A DNA stretch of 64,000 nucleotides from DAOTXL01 sp034435455 (GCA_034435455.1 DAOTXL010000102.1:57866-121865); one strand, 5' to 3'. Numbered from the stretch's first letter, positions 1 to 8,497 are shown. Translations and numbers: made by a program. Notes: a model not told the origin generated them from the letters alone.

Positions 1-1750
1 TGGCGTTGATCGTGCCCAACTCCCCCTCGATCCGGGCCAGTTTTTGCTGTTCGGCGCGGACAAAGCGGGTGTAGGGTTCGATCGCCTCGCGGAGCCGTTG
101 CAGGCTGTGGGCCAGTTCCCGCTCGAATTCCGCGCTCATGGCGGCTATCAACTGATGGCGCAGGTTCTCCAGTTTTTCGTTCAGGTCGTTCTTGGCCCGC
201 CGCCGCCTGGCGGGGATGATGAGGAGGCCCACCACAGCCAGGGCCCCGGCCGACAGGAGGCCGGTAAAGTCGAGCAGCGCCCCGTGGAGGATGGCCACCA
301 GCAGGGCCCCCAACCCCACCGCCCCTACCTGGCTCAGGGCCAGCCCCGCCACCGCGTCGCGCACACTCAGGGCCAGTTGGCGGGCCTCGGCCTCGCGGTC
401 GTAGCTCAGCACCACCTCTTTGGCCGCCCGCCCCACCGAATCGAGCAGCGCCTGGCGGTTGTACTCGAACGTGCCGCCCACCTGGCCGATGATCCGCTCC
501 TCTCCCCGCGGTGCCGGCGAATCGGCCCGCTCGTGCATCCTGGCCCGATGGCGCTCCAGGTACTCCAGCGTCGCCTGCCATTGGCGCAGGTCTCTGTCTA
601 CCAGCCAATCGATCAGGGTGTGGACCTGGCGTTCGATCTCATAGGGGGTGTCGGCCACCACCTGCCGCTCGAACTCGCCGCGGATGCGTTGGGTGTTGAT
701 CAGGTCCAAGACGCGGGCCAGGCGCAACGTCTCGTCCAGGTAGGCCATGCCCCGGTTGTTCATAGCCAGCAGCACCTTCTCGATATCGGCCAGGCGGTAG
801 CGAAAGTCGCGCTGCATGTCGGCGCGATAGATCTCGAGCTGGCCCTCGATGTTTTCGATGGCCTTGAGGTCTTGGGCCAGGAGCGCCAGACGGTGGCGGG
901 CCAGTTCCAGGTAGCCGGCTGCCAGCCGCTCGCCCACGCCCAGGGGGTTCTGCAGCTTGAGCTGCACCCGGCTCTTTTGATCCAGCGTTTTGAGGATATA
1001 CACTTCGACCGCCTCGAAGCGGCTGGCTGCCCACAGCTTTTCCCGCTCGGCGCGGCTTTCGGCCTGCTTGGCCCGCAATGCCAGCCGGGCCGACACCGGA
1101 AAGACCTCGGGGGCAAAGCCCAGCAGGGCCAGGGCATTCTGCCGGATATAGTCCACCACCTGGGCGATCTCGGCCTCCTCCAGCAGGTCGATCTTGTTGA
1201 GCAGGATGACCACCTTTTTGCCCCACTCGCGGATGCGCTCCATGAAGGCCCGTTCGCTCTCGGTGAAGGGCCGGTCGGTGGACGTGACAAAGACCACCAG
1301 GTCGCTGCGCGGCACAAATTCCGAGGTCAACTGCTCGTGGCGGCGGATAATGGCGTTGGTGCCGGGGGTATCCACCAGGTTGATCTCGCGCAGGAACTCG
1401 GCCGGATGGGTGACCGCCAGTACCCCTTCTTCTACCACCTCCTGGTCAGGGGTATCGCCATGGCGCAGGATATAGATCTGAGCGGTGGTGGGCGTCACCC
1501 CCTCAGGCAGGAAGCGCTCACCCAGCAGGGCGTTGATAAAGGCCGACTTGCCGCTGTTGAACTCGCCGACGATGACCAGCAGGAACAGCTCATCGAGCTG
1601 GCGCAGCGACTTTTGCAGCGTCTTCTGGTCCTCCGGCGTGACCTCAAAGCCGGCCAGGGCCAGTTGCAGGCGCTCCAGGGCCTCTTTTTCATCGGTGAGC
1701 AGTTGGGCTTGTTTGCGGTTCAGAACAGTTCGGAGCACGGTTACCCTCAC
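1..1750 (-). CDS. Dynamin-like GTPase, 3' end cut by window edge
   Basis: Bacterial dynamin-family GTPase, expected to bind and remodel membrane. The protein runs off the left edge, with about 583 residues visible. All G motifs are present near the N-terminus: P-loop GEFNSGKS, a switch-I threonine in TPTTA, DTPGTN and LNKIDLL. The middle is long and helical. Close to the cut end lies a hydrophobic stretch (LGALLVAILHG...GALAVVGLLII) followed by a basic RRRR, the membrane paddle or TM hairpin typical of these proteins. The GTG start at 1750 sits 15 nt after the upstream stop with AGGAAG in front; GTG 1738 is an alternative. It is the last gene of a three-gene minus-strand group with a PflX-like protein and an exonuclease. 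The precise membrane target is unknown. Confidence 0.85.
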   Translation of the reverse strand, partial: MRVTVLRTVLNRKQAQLLTDEKEALERLQLALAGFEVTPEDQKTLQKSLRQLDELFLLVIVGEFNSGKSAFINALLGERFLPEGVTPTTAQIYILRHGDTPDQEVVEEGVLAVTHPAEFLREINLVDTPGTNAIIRRHEQLTSEFVPRSDLVVFVTSTDRPFTESERAFMERIREWGKKVVILLNKIDLLEEAEIAQVVDYIRQNALALLGFAPEVFPVSARLALRAKQAESRAEREKLWAASRFEAVEVYILKTLDQKSRVQLKLQNPLGVGERLAAGYLELARHRLALLAQDLKAIENIEGQLEIYRADMQRDFRYRLADIEKVLLAMNNRGMAYLDETLRLARVLDLINTQRIRGEFERQVVADTPYEIERQVHTLIDWLVDRDLRQWQATLEYLERHRARMHERADSPAPRGEERIIGQVGGTFEYNRQALLDSVGRAAKEVVLSYDREAEARQLALSVRDAVAGLALSQVGAVGLGALLVAILHGALLDFTGLLSAGALAVVGLLIIPARRRRAKNDLNEKLENLRHQLIAAMSAEFERELAHSLQRLREAIEPYTRFVRAEQQKLARIEGELGTINA

Positions 1751-1765
1751 AAAAGATCTTCCTGC

Positions 1766-2707
1766 TTACCTCCACAGCCACAGCAGCCGCGGTCGCCGCT
1801 CGTCCAGGCGCAGGCCGGCCTCCTGGGCCAGGCGCACCGCCTCGGCGTACTCCTGGGTGGTGATGGGCCGGTTCAGTGGCGGCAGCCCGTGGGCCCGGTA
1901 GCAGGGCCGGTATTGGGCCATCACGTTGATATACGTGTTGGGCGAGACCTGGTCGCGCAAGAAGCGGACGATCTCGGCCGTGCCGGCCAGGCCTTCGGGC
2001 AGGACCAGGTGGCGGACCAGCAACCCCCGCCGGGCCACGCCCCGCTCGTCCATCGTCAGGTCGCCCACCTGGCGGTGCATCTCTTTGACAGCGGCCTGGT
2101 TGGCCGCCGGATAGTGGCCGATCCCGGAATAGCGCCGGGCCACCGCGGCATCGGCATATTTCATGTCGGGCATGTAGATGTCCACCACGCCGTCCAACAG
2201 GGCCAGCGTCTGGAGCGAATCGTAGCCGCCGCTGTTATAGACCAGCGGCAACCGCAGCCCCGCCTCGGCGGCGATGAGCAACCCGGCCAGGATCTGCGGC
2301 ACTACGTGGCTGGGCGACACCAGGTTGATGTTGTGGCAGCCCTGGCTTTGCAGGCTGAGCATCATGCGGGCCAGCTCCTCCGGTTCGACCTCGCGCCCCT
2401 GGCCCAACTGGCTGATGTCATAGTTCTGACAGTATTGGCAGCGCAGGTTACACCAGGTGAAAAAGATCGTCCCCGACCCCCCGCTGCCCACCAGCGGGTC
2501 CTCTTCGCCAAAGTGGGGGCCATAGCTGGAGACCCAGGCCCGCTCCCCTGTGTGGCAGCCTGCCTTATCGGGGTCCAGACGGCGATTGATGCCACACGTG
2601 CGGGCGCAGAGATCGCACGCTTCCAGCCGGGCGTACGCCTCTGCCACACGGCGCTTTAGCTCGCCGGAGCGGAGGAGAGCCAGGTAAGCAGGCTCAAACC
2701 GTTCCAT
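1766..2707 (-). CDS. PflX-like radical SAM protein (COG1313)
   Basis: Radical SAM protein of the PflX type, related to pyruvate-formate-lyase activating enzymes but without a settled substrate. The N-terminal CDLCARTCGINR is the extra Cys motif of this group, and WCNLRCQYCQN is the CxxxCxxC motif binding the SAM [4Fe-4S] cluster. ATG 2707 (MERFEPAYL) is chosen because GAAGG lies just in front; an upstream in-frame extension would overlap the exonuclease gene. Length is 313 aa, normal for the family. It lies 44 nt after the exonuclease gene and 15 nt before the dynamin gene, so co-transcription is likely. No pyruvate formate-lyase is seen in the window, so the annotation as a PFL activator should not be taken literally. 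Confidence 0.85.
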   Translation of the reverse strand: MERFEPAYLALLRSGELKRRVAEAYARLEACDLCARTCGINRRLDPDKAGCHTGERAWVSSYGPHFGEEDPLVGSGGSGTIFFTWCNLRCQYCQNYDISQLGQGREVEPEELARMMLSLQSQGCHNINLVSPSHVVPQILAGLLIAAEAGLRLPLVYNSGGYDSLQTLALLDGVVDIYMPDMKYADAAVARRYSGIGHYPAANQAAVKEMHRQVGDLTMDERGVARRGLLVRHLVLPEGLAGTAEIVRFLRDQVSPNTYINVMAQYRPCYRAHGLPPLNRPITTQEYAEAVRLAQEAGLRLDERRPRLLWLWR

Positions 2708-2751
2708 CGCCTTCACGGGGTCCCTCAGGGTCAAGCAGCCTGGACCCTGCT

Positions 2752-3282
2752 TCACCAACTCACCGCCACCATCCTGACCTGCCAGTTTCGGTCCCGGTAC
2801 TTGACATGTTTGTGCTGTCGCCCATACTCGTACAACTGCCGCGTCACTTCCACATCCTGCTGGCAATAGTCCAGGATTTCCTGGATGCGGCCCTCTTTGT
2901 ACCAGCGCACCGCCTGCAGGCCATCGGCTGACTTGCCGATGCCCAACGTGGCGCTCGCCAGGTCGCCCAGGCTGACCCGAAAGCCCAACCGCCGGTAGAG
3001 GTGCTCCAGCATGTCCACCGTGGGGAGGTGGTCCAACCGTTCCTCGGTATAGGCGTGCAGCACCTCATAGTCGAAGCGCAGCACGTTAAAGCCCACCACC
3101 AGGTCAGCGGCTTTCAGTTCGGCGATCAGGCCGGCGACGGTCCCTTCGGTGTAATGGTGGAAGGCCCCGTCGGCGGTGGAATAGGTCACGGCGGCGGCCA
3201 GGCCCAGCTTGCGGATGTTGTGCCGCCCTCCCACCTCGTCGAAGGTATGTTGGGTTTCGACGTCAAAAAAGACCGTGTTCAT
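2752..3282 (-). CDS. RNase H-like DEDD 3'-5' exonuclease domain protein
   Basis: Stand-alone exonuclease of the DnaQ/YprB RNase H-like fold, 176 aa. Visible acidic motifs are FFDVET at the N-terminus (Exo I), VGFNVLRFDYEVL (Exo II region) and YCQQDVEVTRQLY (Exo III). In other bacteria this domain is often fused to a helicase; here it stands alone, so it may act with a separate helicase or trim nucleic acid ends. Start ATG 3282 follows AACTCCA-type sequence without a strong SD. It is the first gene of the minus-strand group. The target, DNA or RNA, cannot be told from sequence. Confidence 0.75.
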   Translation of the reverse strand: MNTVFFDVETQHTFDEVGGRHNIRKLGLAAAVTYSTADGAFHHYTEGTVAGLIAELKAADLVVGFNVLRFDYEVLHAYTEERLDHLPTVDMLEHLYRRLGFRVSLGDLASATLGIGKSADGLQAVRWYKEGRIQEILDYCQQDVEVTRQLYEYGRQHKHVKYRDRNWQVRMVAVSW

Positions 3283-3589
3283 CCAACAACTCCAATCTAT
3301 CCCGACAATGTCACATTGGCGGAGCGGATGAGGGACTTCCCCTCTCCCCTACCCCCTGGCCCCCTTCCCCTCTCCGCCGCGGGAGAGGGGAAGGGGGTTG
3401 GGGGATGGGGTGAGGTCAAAGCGAACAACATCCAAGACAGATCTGTTCCTGGATTGCTTCTCGCAAGCCCGTTCCGGTTGACCTCATCTCCAGACAGTCG
3501 GTGCAAAGTTAACATCTACGGTTTCCAGATATGCCTTATTTTATCACGAACCGCCCCCCGGCGCAAGCGAGAGTGCACCTCACAAGCTT
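3283..3589. other. Intergenic region with GC-rich hairpin
   Basis: No gene seen between the divergent exonuclease gene and murE. The region holds a large imperfect inverted repeat (about 3339-3415) of C-rich then G-rich sequence centred on CTCCGCCGCGGGAG near 3375, followed by an AT-richer stretch leading to the murE promoter. Confidence 0.6.
3339..3420. repeat. Palindromic C-rich/G-rich intergenic repeat
   Basis: The core is CCCCTTCCCCTCTCC paired with GGGAGAGGGGAAGGGG, giving a stable hairpin on either strand. Its right flank (3398-3420) reads TTGGGGGATGGGG then TGAGGTCAAA, and nearly the same 24 bp recurs at 55457-55481 in front of tmk. This suggests a dispersed element rather than a gene-specific terminator. 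Confidence 0.6.
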
Positions 3590-3618
3590 TTGACGGCTGC
3601 CCTCCTTTGGGGTATACT
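3590..3618 (+). promoter_or_regulatory. murE promoter
   Basis: TTGACG, 17-bp spacer, TATACT. The predicted start point near 3625 falls after the first in-frame start codon (3621) and so favours ATG 3645 as the murE start. Confidence 0.75.
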
Positions 3619-3644
3619 GTATGCCGGGCAAACAGGAGAAGGAA

Positions 3645-5171
3645 ATGGCGCTTCCACTGGCCGGTCTGGTTGACGCTCTACCGCGCGCCGACGTTCGCGG
3701 CGACACAGACATTACCATCACCGCTCTCACCTCCGACTCGCGGCAGGTGAAGCCCGGCAGCCTGTTCGTTGCTTATCGCGGCGTGGCGGCGGATGGCCAC
3801 GATTTTATCCCCCAGGCCGTGGCCAACGGCGCGGTGGCCCTTGTGGCCGAGAGGGAGGTGCCGGGCCTGGCGGTGCCGCTCGTTGTCGTGCCCAACGGGC
3901 GAGAAGCGCTGGCCTATCTGGCCGCGGCGTGGCACGGCTTCCCGGCGCGCCGGCTGACCGTCATCGGCGTGACCGGCACCGACGGCAAGACGACCACCTG
4001 CAACCTGCTGCACAGCATCCTGACCGCTGCCGGCCGCCGGGCGGGGCTGATCACCACCGTCAATGCCCTCATCGGCGACCGGGCGTTCGACACCGGCCTG
4101 CACACCACCACCCCCGACGCTCCCGATGTGCAACGCTACCTGGCAGAGATGGTAAAAGCGGGCATGGAACTGGCCGTGGTAGAGGCCACCTCCCACGGCC
4201 TGGAGCAGCATCGCGTTGCTGCCTGCGATTTCGATGTGGCGGTTGTGACCAACGTCACCCACGAGCACCTGGACATCCACGGCAGCCTGGAGGCCTACCG
4301 TCAGGCCAAGGCCACCCTCTTTCGCCACCTGATGGCCGGTTATCGCAAGCCGGGCATCCCCAAGGTGGCGGTTCTCAATGCCGATGACGATTCCTACCGC
4401 TATCTGCGCCCGATCCCTGCCGACCGGCATCTGACCTACAGCATCGGCGGCAATGCCGATGTGGTGGCGACCGACCTCTGGCGCTCGCCTTCCGGCAGCC
4501 GCTTCGTGGTTCGATCACCCGGCGGCGAGATAGAGCTGCACACGGCGCTGGTGGGGGACTATAACGTATCCAACATCCTGGCCGCCATGACCGCTGCCCT
4601 GGCCCTGGGCGTGCCGACGACGGCCATCCGGCAGGGGGTATGGGCGGTCCAGGGCGTCGTCGGGCGCATGGAACGGGTGGACGAAGGCCAGGACTTTACC
4701 GCCATCGTGGACTTTGCCCATACCCCCAACGCCCTGCAACGGGCGTTGGAAACGGCCCGCACCCTGACCCAGGGGCGTGTCATCGCCGTATTCGGCTGCG
4801 CCGGCGAGCGGGATGTAGCCAAGCGGGCCTGGATGGGCGGAATCGGTGCCCGGCTGGCCGACGTGACGGTCCTGACCGCCGAGGACCCCCGCCGTGAGTC
4901 GCTGGCGGCCATCCTGGACGAGATGGCGCGGGGCGCGGCGGGGGCCGGTGCCGTCGAGGGGGAATCGTACTTTTGCGTGCCCGACCGGGCCGAGGCGATC
5001 CGGTTCGCGGTGGACCTGGCCCGCCCCGGCGACCTGGTCATCTGTTGCGGCAAGGGGCACGAGCAATCCATGTGCTACGGCACCGTCGAGACGCCCTGGA
5101 GCGAGCATCAGGCGCTGCGGGAGGCGTTACGGCGGCGCATTGCCAGGACGATGAAGCGGAGTGAACCATGA
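3645..5171 (+). CDS. murE: UDP-N-acetylmuramyl-peptide ligase MurE
   Basis: Cytoplasmic peptidoglycan precursor enzyme adding the third amino acid (a diamino acid) to UDP-MurNAc-L-Ala-D-Glu. Mur-ligase features are clear: P-loop GVTGTDGKTTT, EATSHGLEQHRV, the middle-domain DYNVSN, and C-terminal DFAHTPN, FGCAGERD and CGKGHEQS. In the substrate-specificity loop the DNPR motif of meso-diaminopimelate enzymes is replaced by EDPR (TAEDPRRES), so the amino acid may be ornithine or lysine; several Chloroflexota are known to use ornithine. ATG 3645 is preceded by GGAGAAGG and lies after the predicted transcription start. It overlaps the next gene by 4 nt (ATGA). No other mur gene is nearby. Confidence 0.92.
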   Translation: MALPLAGLVDALPRADVRGDTDITITALTSDSRQVKPGSLFVAYRGVAADGHDFIPQAVANGAVALVAEREVPGLAVPLVVVPNGREALAYLAAAWHGFPARRLTVIGVTGTDGKTTTCNLLHSILTAAGRRAGLITTVNALIGDRAFDTGLHTTTPDAPDVQRYLAEMVKAGMELAVVEATSHGLEQHRVAACDFDVAVVTNVTHEHLDIHGSLEAYRQAKATLFRHLMAGYRKPGIPKVAVLNADDDSYRYLRPIPADRHLTYSIGGNADVVATDLWRSPSGSRFVVRSPGGEIELHTALVGDYNVSNILAAMTAALALGVPTTAIRQGVWAVQGVVGRMERVDEGQDFTAIVDFAHTPNALQRALETARTLTQGRVIAVFGCAGERDVAKRAWMGGIGARLADVTVLTAEDPRRESLAAILDEMARGAAGAGAVEGESYFCVPDRAEAIRFAVDLARPGDLVICCGKGHEQSMCYGTVETPWSEHQALREALRRRIARTMKRSEP

Positions 5172-6718
5172 ACCTGTTGTCTGTCTTGTTGGCCCTGTCG
5201 CCGGTCCTGATCATCCTGCTCCTGTTGACCCTGCGCCGCACGGCTGCCGACACGGCAGGCGTCATCGGCTGGGTTGCTGCCGTGCTCGTGGCCTGGCTCT
5301 ACTTCAAGACGCCACCGGGTGTCATCCTGTCGGCCAGCCTGGCCGGGGTGGTGGCCTCGCTGCCCATCGCCCTGGTGGTGGCAACCTCGATCTTGCAGGT
5401 CACGATCCTGATCGAGACGGGGGCCATCGCCCGCATCGTGGCCCTCGTCAAGAGCGTGGCCGTGGGCGATCAGGGGGTACAGATCATGCTCCTCAACGTT
5501 GGCTGCGGGACGCTGCTGACGGCATTGGGCGCGGTGCCGGTCTCGATCCTGCCGCCGATCCTGATCGCCCTGGGCTATACCCCCTTTGCGGCCATCGCCC
5601 TGCCGGCCATCGGCTACGATGCCCTGTGCACCTACGCCCTGCTGGGTATCCCGGTGGTTGTCTTTGCCGGCTTTGTCAACCTGCCGGTGGGGGAGGCGGG
5701 GGAATATTTTGCCCGGTTCATGCCGGTCATCAGTTCGGGCATCGCCCTGGGGATGCTGTGGTTGGTGGGGCGAGGGGCCATGCTGCGCCGGGGGTTCCTG
5801 CCCGCCCTCCTCGCCGGGCTGACGGCCGGGCTGGTGTGCATCGGCATGACCGCCGCCAACCTGGTCACCCTCACCGGCATCGCCGCAGGGCTGGCCGTCA
5901 TCGCCGTGATGCTGGTCTACCTCAGGCTCCGGGGCAGGCCGTTGCGGGACTGCACGGTCTTGAGCCAGGCCGACCGGGCTGCCGAGCGCCAGCTGCCGCT
6001 GTGGGCAGCCCTCTCGCCCTGGATCCTGCTGACCCTCTGTGCCCTGCTGGTCAACGCCCCCTTTTCCCCCTTTTTCGACCTGACCTTCCGGCGATGGGCC
6101 ATGCCGGTCGAGATCATCCCCGGCGCCCCGGAAAAGGTGCGCCCCCTGTGGCAGGCCTATTTCTGGATCCTGGTCAGCACGTTGCTAACCCTGCCCCTGC
6201 TCAGGCCGACGCGGGCCCAGATCGTCACCGCATGGCGCAAGTGGCTGAAGCGAGCGCCGCGGCCGGTGCTGGCCGCTGCCGTCTTTTTCGCCATCGCCTA
6301 TGTCCTCAACCATTCGGGCAAGGGAGCCGACTGGCGCCTGGCCGACCCCTCGCGCAACATGATCTATGTGCTGGCCACAGCCGCCGCGGCGACCTTGGGC
6401 AAACTCTATCCCTTCGTCGCCCCCTTCCTGGGGCTGTTGGGCGGCTTTATCAGCGGCTCCGAGACCTCGTCTATCGCCATGTTGACCGCCCTGCACCGCC
6501 AGACGGCGGAGCAGATCGGCGCGGACGGGTTGCTCATCGCTGCTGCCAGCGGCATCGGCGGCGGACTGGCCAGCGTCATCTCGCCGGCCAAGCTGCAAAA
6601 CGCCTCGGCGGCCATTGACCGCATCGGCGAGGAGGCCCAGGTTCTGCCCAAGACCTTCGTCATCGCCCTGATCATCACCGCGGTGGGCGCAGGGATGGCG
6701 CTGCTGTGGGCTTTTTGA
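5168..6718 (+). CDS. Lactate permease family (LctP/LldP-like) transporter
   Basis: Integral membrane protein of 516 aa, hydrophobic throughout with about 12 or more membrane spans. The late segment GGFISGSETSSIAMLTALH followed by AAASGIGGGLASVISPAKLQ matches the conserved end of the L-lactate permease family (phage-like GSDTSSN and ISPQ signatures in known members), so a proton-linked uptake carrier for lactate, glycolate or a related monocarboxylate is likely. Translation is coupled to murE through an ATGA overlap, an odd pairing with no obvious metabolic link. No lactate dehydrogenase is in the window, so the substrate remains inferred from the family. Confidence 0.75.
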   Translation: MNLLSVLLALSPVLIILLLLTLRRTAADTAGVIGWVAAVLVAWLYFKTPPGVILSASLAGVVASLPIALVVATSILQVTILIETGAIARIVALVKSVAVGDQGVQIMLLNVGCGTLLTALGAVPVSILPPILIALGYTPFAAIALPAIGYDALCTYALLGIPVVVFAGFVNLPVGEAGEYFARFMPVISSGIALGMLWLVGRGAMLRRGFLPALLAGLTAGLVCIGMTAANLVTLTGIAAGLAVIAVMLVYLRLRGRPLRDCTVLSQADRAAERQLPLWAALSPWILLTLCALLVNAPFSPFFDLTFRRWAMPVEIIPGAPEKVRPLWQAYFWILVSTLLTLPLLRPTRAQIVTAWRKWLKRAPRPVLAAAVFFAIAYVLNHSGKGADWRLADPSRNMIYVLATAAAATLGKLYPFVAPFLGLLGGFISGSETSSIAMLTALHRQTAEQIGADGLLIAAASGIGGGLASVISPAKLQNASAAIDRIGEEAQVLPKTFVIALIITAVGAGMALLWAF

Positions 6719-6749
6719 CCGAACCGTGAACGAGACCGGGGAGAGGATC

Positions 6750-6941
6750 ATGGTCCAAGTCATCTATCGCGACAAGACCTGGGAGGTCAGGCCGGGCAGC
6801 ACCGTGCGCCACCTCATCGAGAAGGTTGGGCTGAATCCCGAATCGGTCCTGGCGGTGCGCAACGGTGTGTTGATCAACGAGGCAACCCTGACCGAAGAGG
6901 GGGACGTCATCAAACTGGTAGCGGTCGTGTCCGGGGGATGA
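6750..6941 (+). CDS. MoaD/ThiS-like sulfur carrier, TtuB-type
   Basis: Small beta-grasp ubiquitin-like protein of 63 aa ending in VVSGG; the C-terminal Gly-Gly is the site where members of this family carry a thiocarboxylate. ATG 6750 (MVQVIYRDK) is preceded by GGGGAGAGG and is preferred to 6726. A hemerythrin gene and a TtuA-like tRNA thiolase follow on the same strand, which makes a TtuB role (sulfur donor for 2-thiolation of T54 in tRNA) more likely than a role in molybdopterin or thiamine synthesis; no moa or thi genes are present. This partner assignment is inference from context. Confidence 0.8.
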   Translation: MVQVIYRDKTWEVRPGSTVRHLIEKVGLNPESVLAVRNGVLINEATLTEEGDVIKLVAVVSGG

Positions 6942-7003
6942 GGGCTGCACGACAGGCCCCCCCATCCATCCGCTGCAAAGCAGATCAACGAGAGGAGGAA
7001 TCT

Positions 7004-7411
7004 ATGACCATAGAATGGAACGATGAATTGCGGCTGGGGGTCCCTGAAATGGACGACCAGCACCAAAAACTGATCGCCCTCCTGAACCAGTTTTACGCCG
7101 CAGTAGAACGGGGAGAGCGCGAAGAGGGGATCATGGCCCTCCTGGAAGGAGTGGACCGTTACACCGTTTACCACTTTTCCGCCGAGGAGCAGTTTATGGA
7201 GCAGATCGGCTATCCCGACCTGGAGCCCCACCGGAAAATCCACCTCGCCTTCCGACAGGAGTATCTGGCCACGGTGGAGCGGCACAAAGGGGGAGACCGG
7301 AAGGCGATCCGGGATCTGGTTGCTTCTCTCCTCTCCTGGCTGTACACCCACATCAACAAGACAGACCGACGGTATGCAACCTTTTTTCAGAAGCAGGCCG
7401 GGGGAGGTTGA
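7004..7411 (+). CDS. Bacteriohemerythrin
   Basis: Single-domain O2-binding non-heme diiron protein, 135 aa. The metal-ligand pattern is visible: DDQH near residue 19, TVYHFSAEEQFM (His and Glu ligands), EPHRKIH and the final HINKTDRRY. ATG 7004 follows a strong AGAGGAGGAA. It lies between the TtuB-like and TtuA-like genes in the same direction, and could buffer or sense O2 for an oxygen-sensitive Fe-S thiolase; this is inference from position only. No DNA-binding or membrane part is fused. Confidence 0.93.
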   Translation: MTIEWNDELRLGVPEMDDQHQKLIALLNQFYAAVERGEREEGIMALLEGVDRYTVYHFSAEEQFMEQIGYPDLEPHRKIHLAFRQEYLATVERHKGGDRKAIRDLVASLLSWLYTHINKTDRRYATFFQKQAGGG

Positions 7412-7505
7412 TCCCTGGTAGCAGGAGCCGAACTGTCCCCCCCGGTCCCTTCCTCACTCCGGCGCGGCGCGGGGGCAACGGAACAGGGGTCCAAGGCAAG
7501 GTGAC

Positions 7506-8423
7506 ATGAAGTGTAGCAAATGCGGTGGCCTGGCCGTCATCAACCTGCGCCAACACCGGCTGCGGCTGTGCTCCGACCATTTTGTCGAATGGTCCATCGC
7601 TATGGTCCAACGCACCATCGAAACCTACCGTATGTTCACCCCGGCCGAGCGGGTGCTTGTCGCCGTCTCCGGTGGGAAGGATAGCCTGACCTTGTGGGAT
7701 ATCCTGTTGCGGCTGGGCTACCAGGCGGAGGGGTTGTACATCGGCCTGGGGATTGACGAGGGGATCGGGTACTCGGCCCGATCGCTGGAGATGTGCCGCA
7801 AATTTGTCGCCGACCACCACCCGGCAGCCCTGCTCCACGTGGTGGAGATGGAGGGCGAGTACGGGCGGGCCCTCCCCGACCTGGCCCGCCACACACAGCG
7901 TGGCCGGGGCAAACCATGCGCCGTGTGCGGCCTGGTCAAACGCCATGTGATGAACCGTGTCGCCCGCGACGGCCACTTTGCCGCCATCGCCACCGGCCAC
8001 AACCTGGATGACGAGGCTGCCGTGCTGATGCAAAACACCCTGCATTGGCAGGCCGGCTACCTGGCCCGCCAGGCGCCGGTGTTGGTCGAGCGGGAGGGCC
8101 TGGCGCGCAAGGTCAAGCCGCTGTGCCGCCTCTATGAGCGGGAGGCAGCCGCCTATGCCCTGGTGCAGGGCATTGACTATATCTACGACGAGTGTCCCTT
8201 TGCCAGGGGCTCGACCACCAACTTTTACAAGGAACTGCTCAACCAACTGGAGCTCAAATCGCCAGGGGCCAAGCAGCAGTTCTACCTGCAATTCCTGCGG
8301 GCGCGCGACGCCGGTCAGGTGACCTTTAGCGAGGCCGCCGGGGAGGAGCTGCACCCCTGCGCCCGTTGTGGCCAGCCGACTACGGCCGGCGACCTGTGCG
8401 CCTTCTGCCGGTTGTGGGAGTAG
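7506..8423 (+). CDS. ttuA: TtuA/TtcA-family tRNA 2-thiolation enzyme
   Basis: ATP-dependent tRNA thiolase. Features in order: N-terminal zinc finger CSKC...LCSDH; PP-loop AVSGGKDSLT that adenylates the uridine or thymidine; CAVCG near residue 140 and the Cys in DECPFARG, matching the three Cys that hold the Fe-S cluster in TtuA; a GHNLDDEA motif; and a C-terminal zinc finger CARCGQ...CAFCR. Two zinc fingers around the PP-loop domain are the TtuA layout rather than the shorter TtcA. The TtuB-like carrier two genes upstream fits a sulfur donor. In Thermus this pair makes 2-thio-ribothymidine at position 54, a heat-adaptation modification. Length 305 aa is normal. Confidence 0.85.
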   Translation: MKCSKCGGLAVINLRQHRLRLCSDHFVEWSIAMVQRTIETYRMFTPAERVLVAVSGGKDSLTLWDILLRLGYQAEGLYIGLGIDEGIGYSARSLEMCRKFVADHHPAALLHVVEMEGEYGRALPDLARHTQRGRGKPCAVCGLVKRHVMNRVARDGHFAAIATGHNLDDEAAVLMQNTLHWQAGYLARQAPVLVEREGLARKVKPLCRLYEREAAAYALVQGIDYIYDECPFARGSTTNFYKELLNQLELKSPGAKQQFYLQFLRARDAGQVTFSEAAGEELHPCARCGQPTTAGDLCAFCRLWE

Positions 8424-8449
8424 GCCCCTCCCCCTCCCTCCGCCCCCCC

Positions 8450-8482
8450 CCTGAACGGTTCAGGTGCCAGGCACTTTTTTGA
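8450..8482 (+). terminator. Tandem palindromes with T-run between convergent genes
   Basis: Perfect palindrome CCTGAACGGTTCAGG runs into the dispersed motif AGGTGCCAGGCACTT and then a run of T. It may terminate ttuA transcription. The second hairpin has almost no loop, so this is a tentative call. Confidence 0.45.
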
Positions 8483-8497
8483 TCGTCGAAACCAAGC

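Noticed and set aside
44..2659. Plus-strand open frame of 871 codons opposite the dynamin and PflX-like genes
   Set aside because: Sequence is His/Gln/Leu-rich with no domain; it is the antisense shadow of two genes with clear motifs, common in GC-rich DNA.
1766..2707. True pyruvate formate-lyase activating enzyme
   Set aside because: The CDLCARTCGINR N-terminus is of the PflX type and no formate-lyase gene is present.
6750..6941. MoaD or ThiS for molybdopterin or thiamine
   Set aside because: No moa or thi genes nearby; the TtuA-like neighbour gives a better explanation, though the sequence alone does not exclude them.
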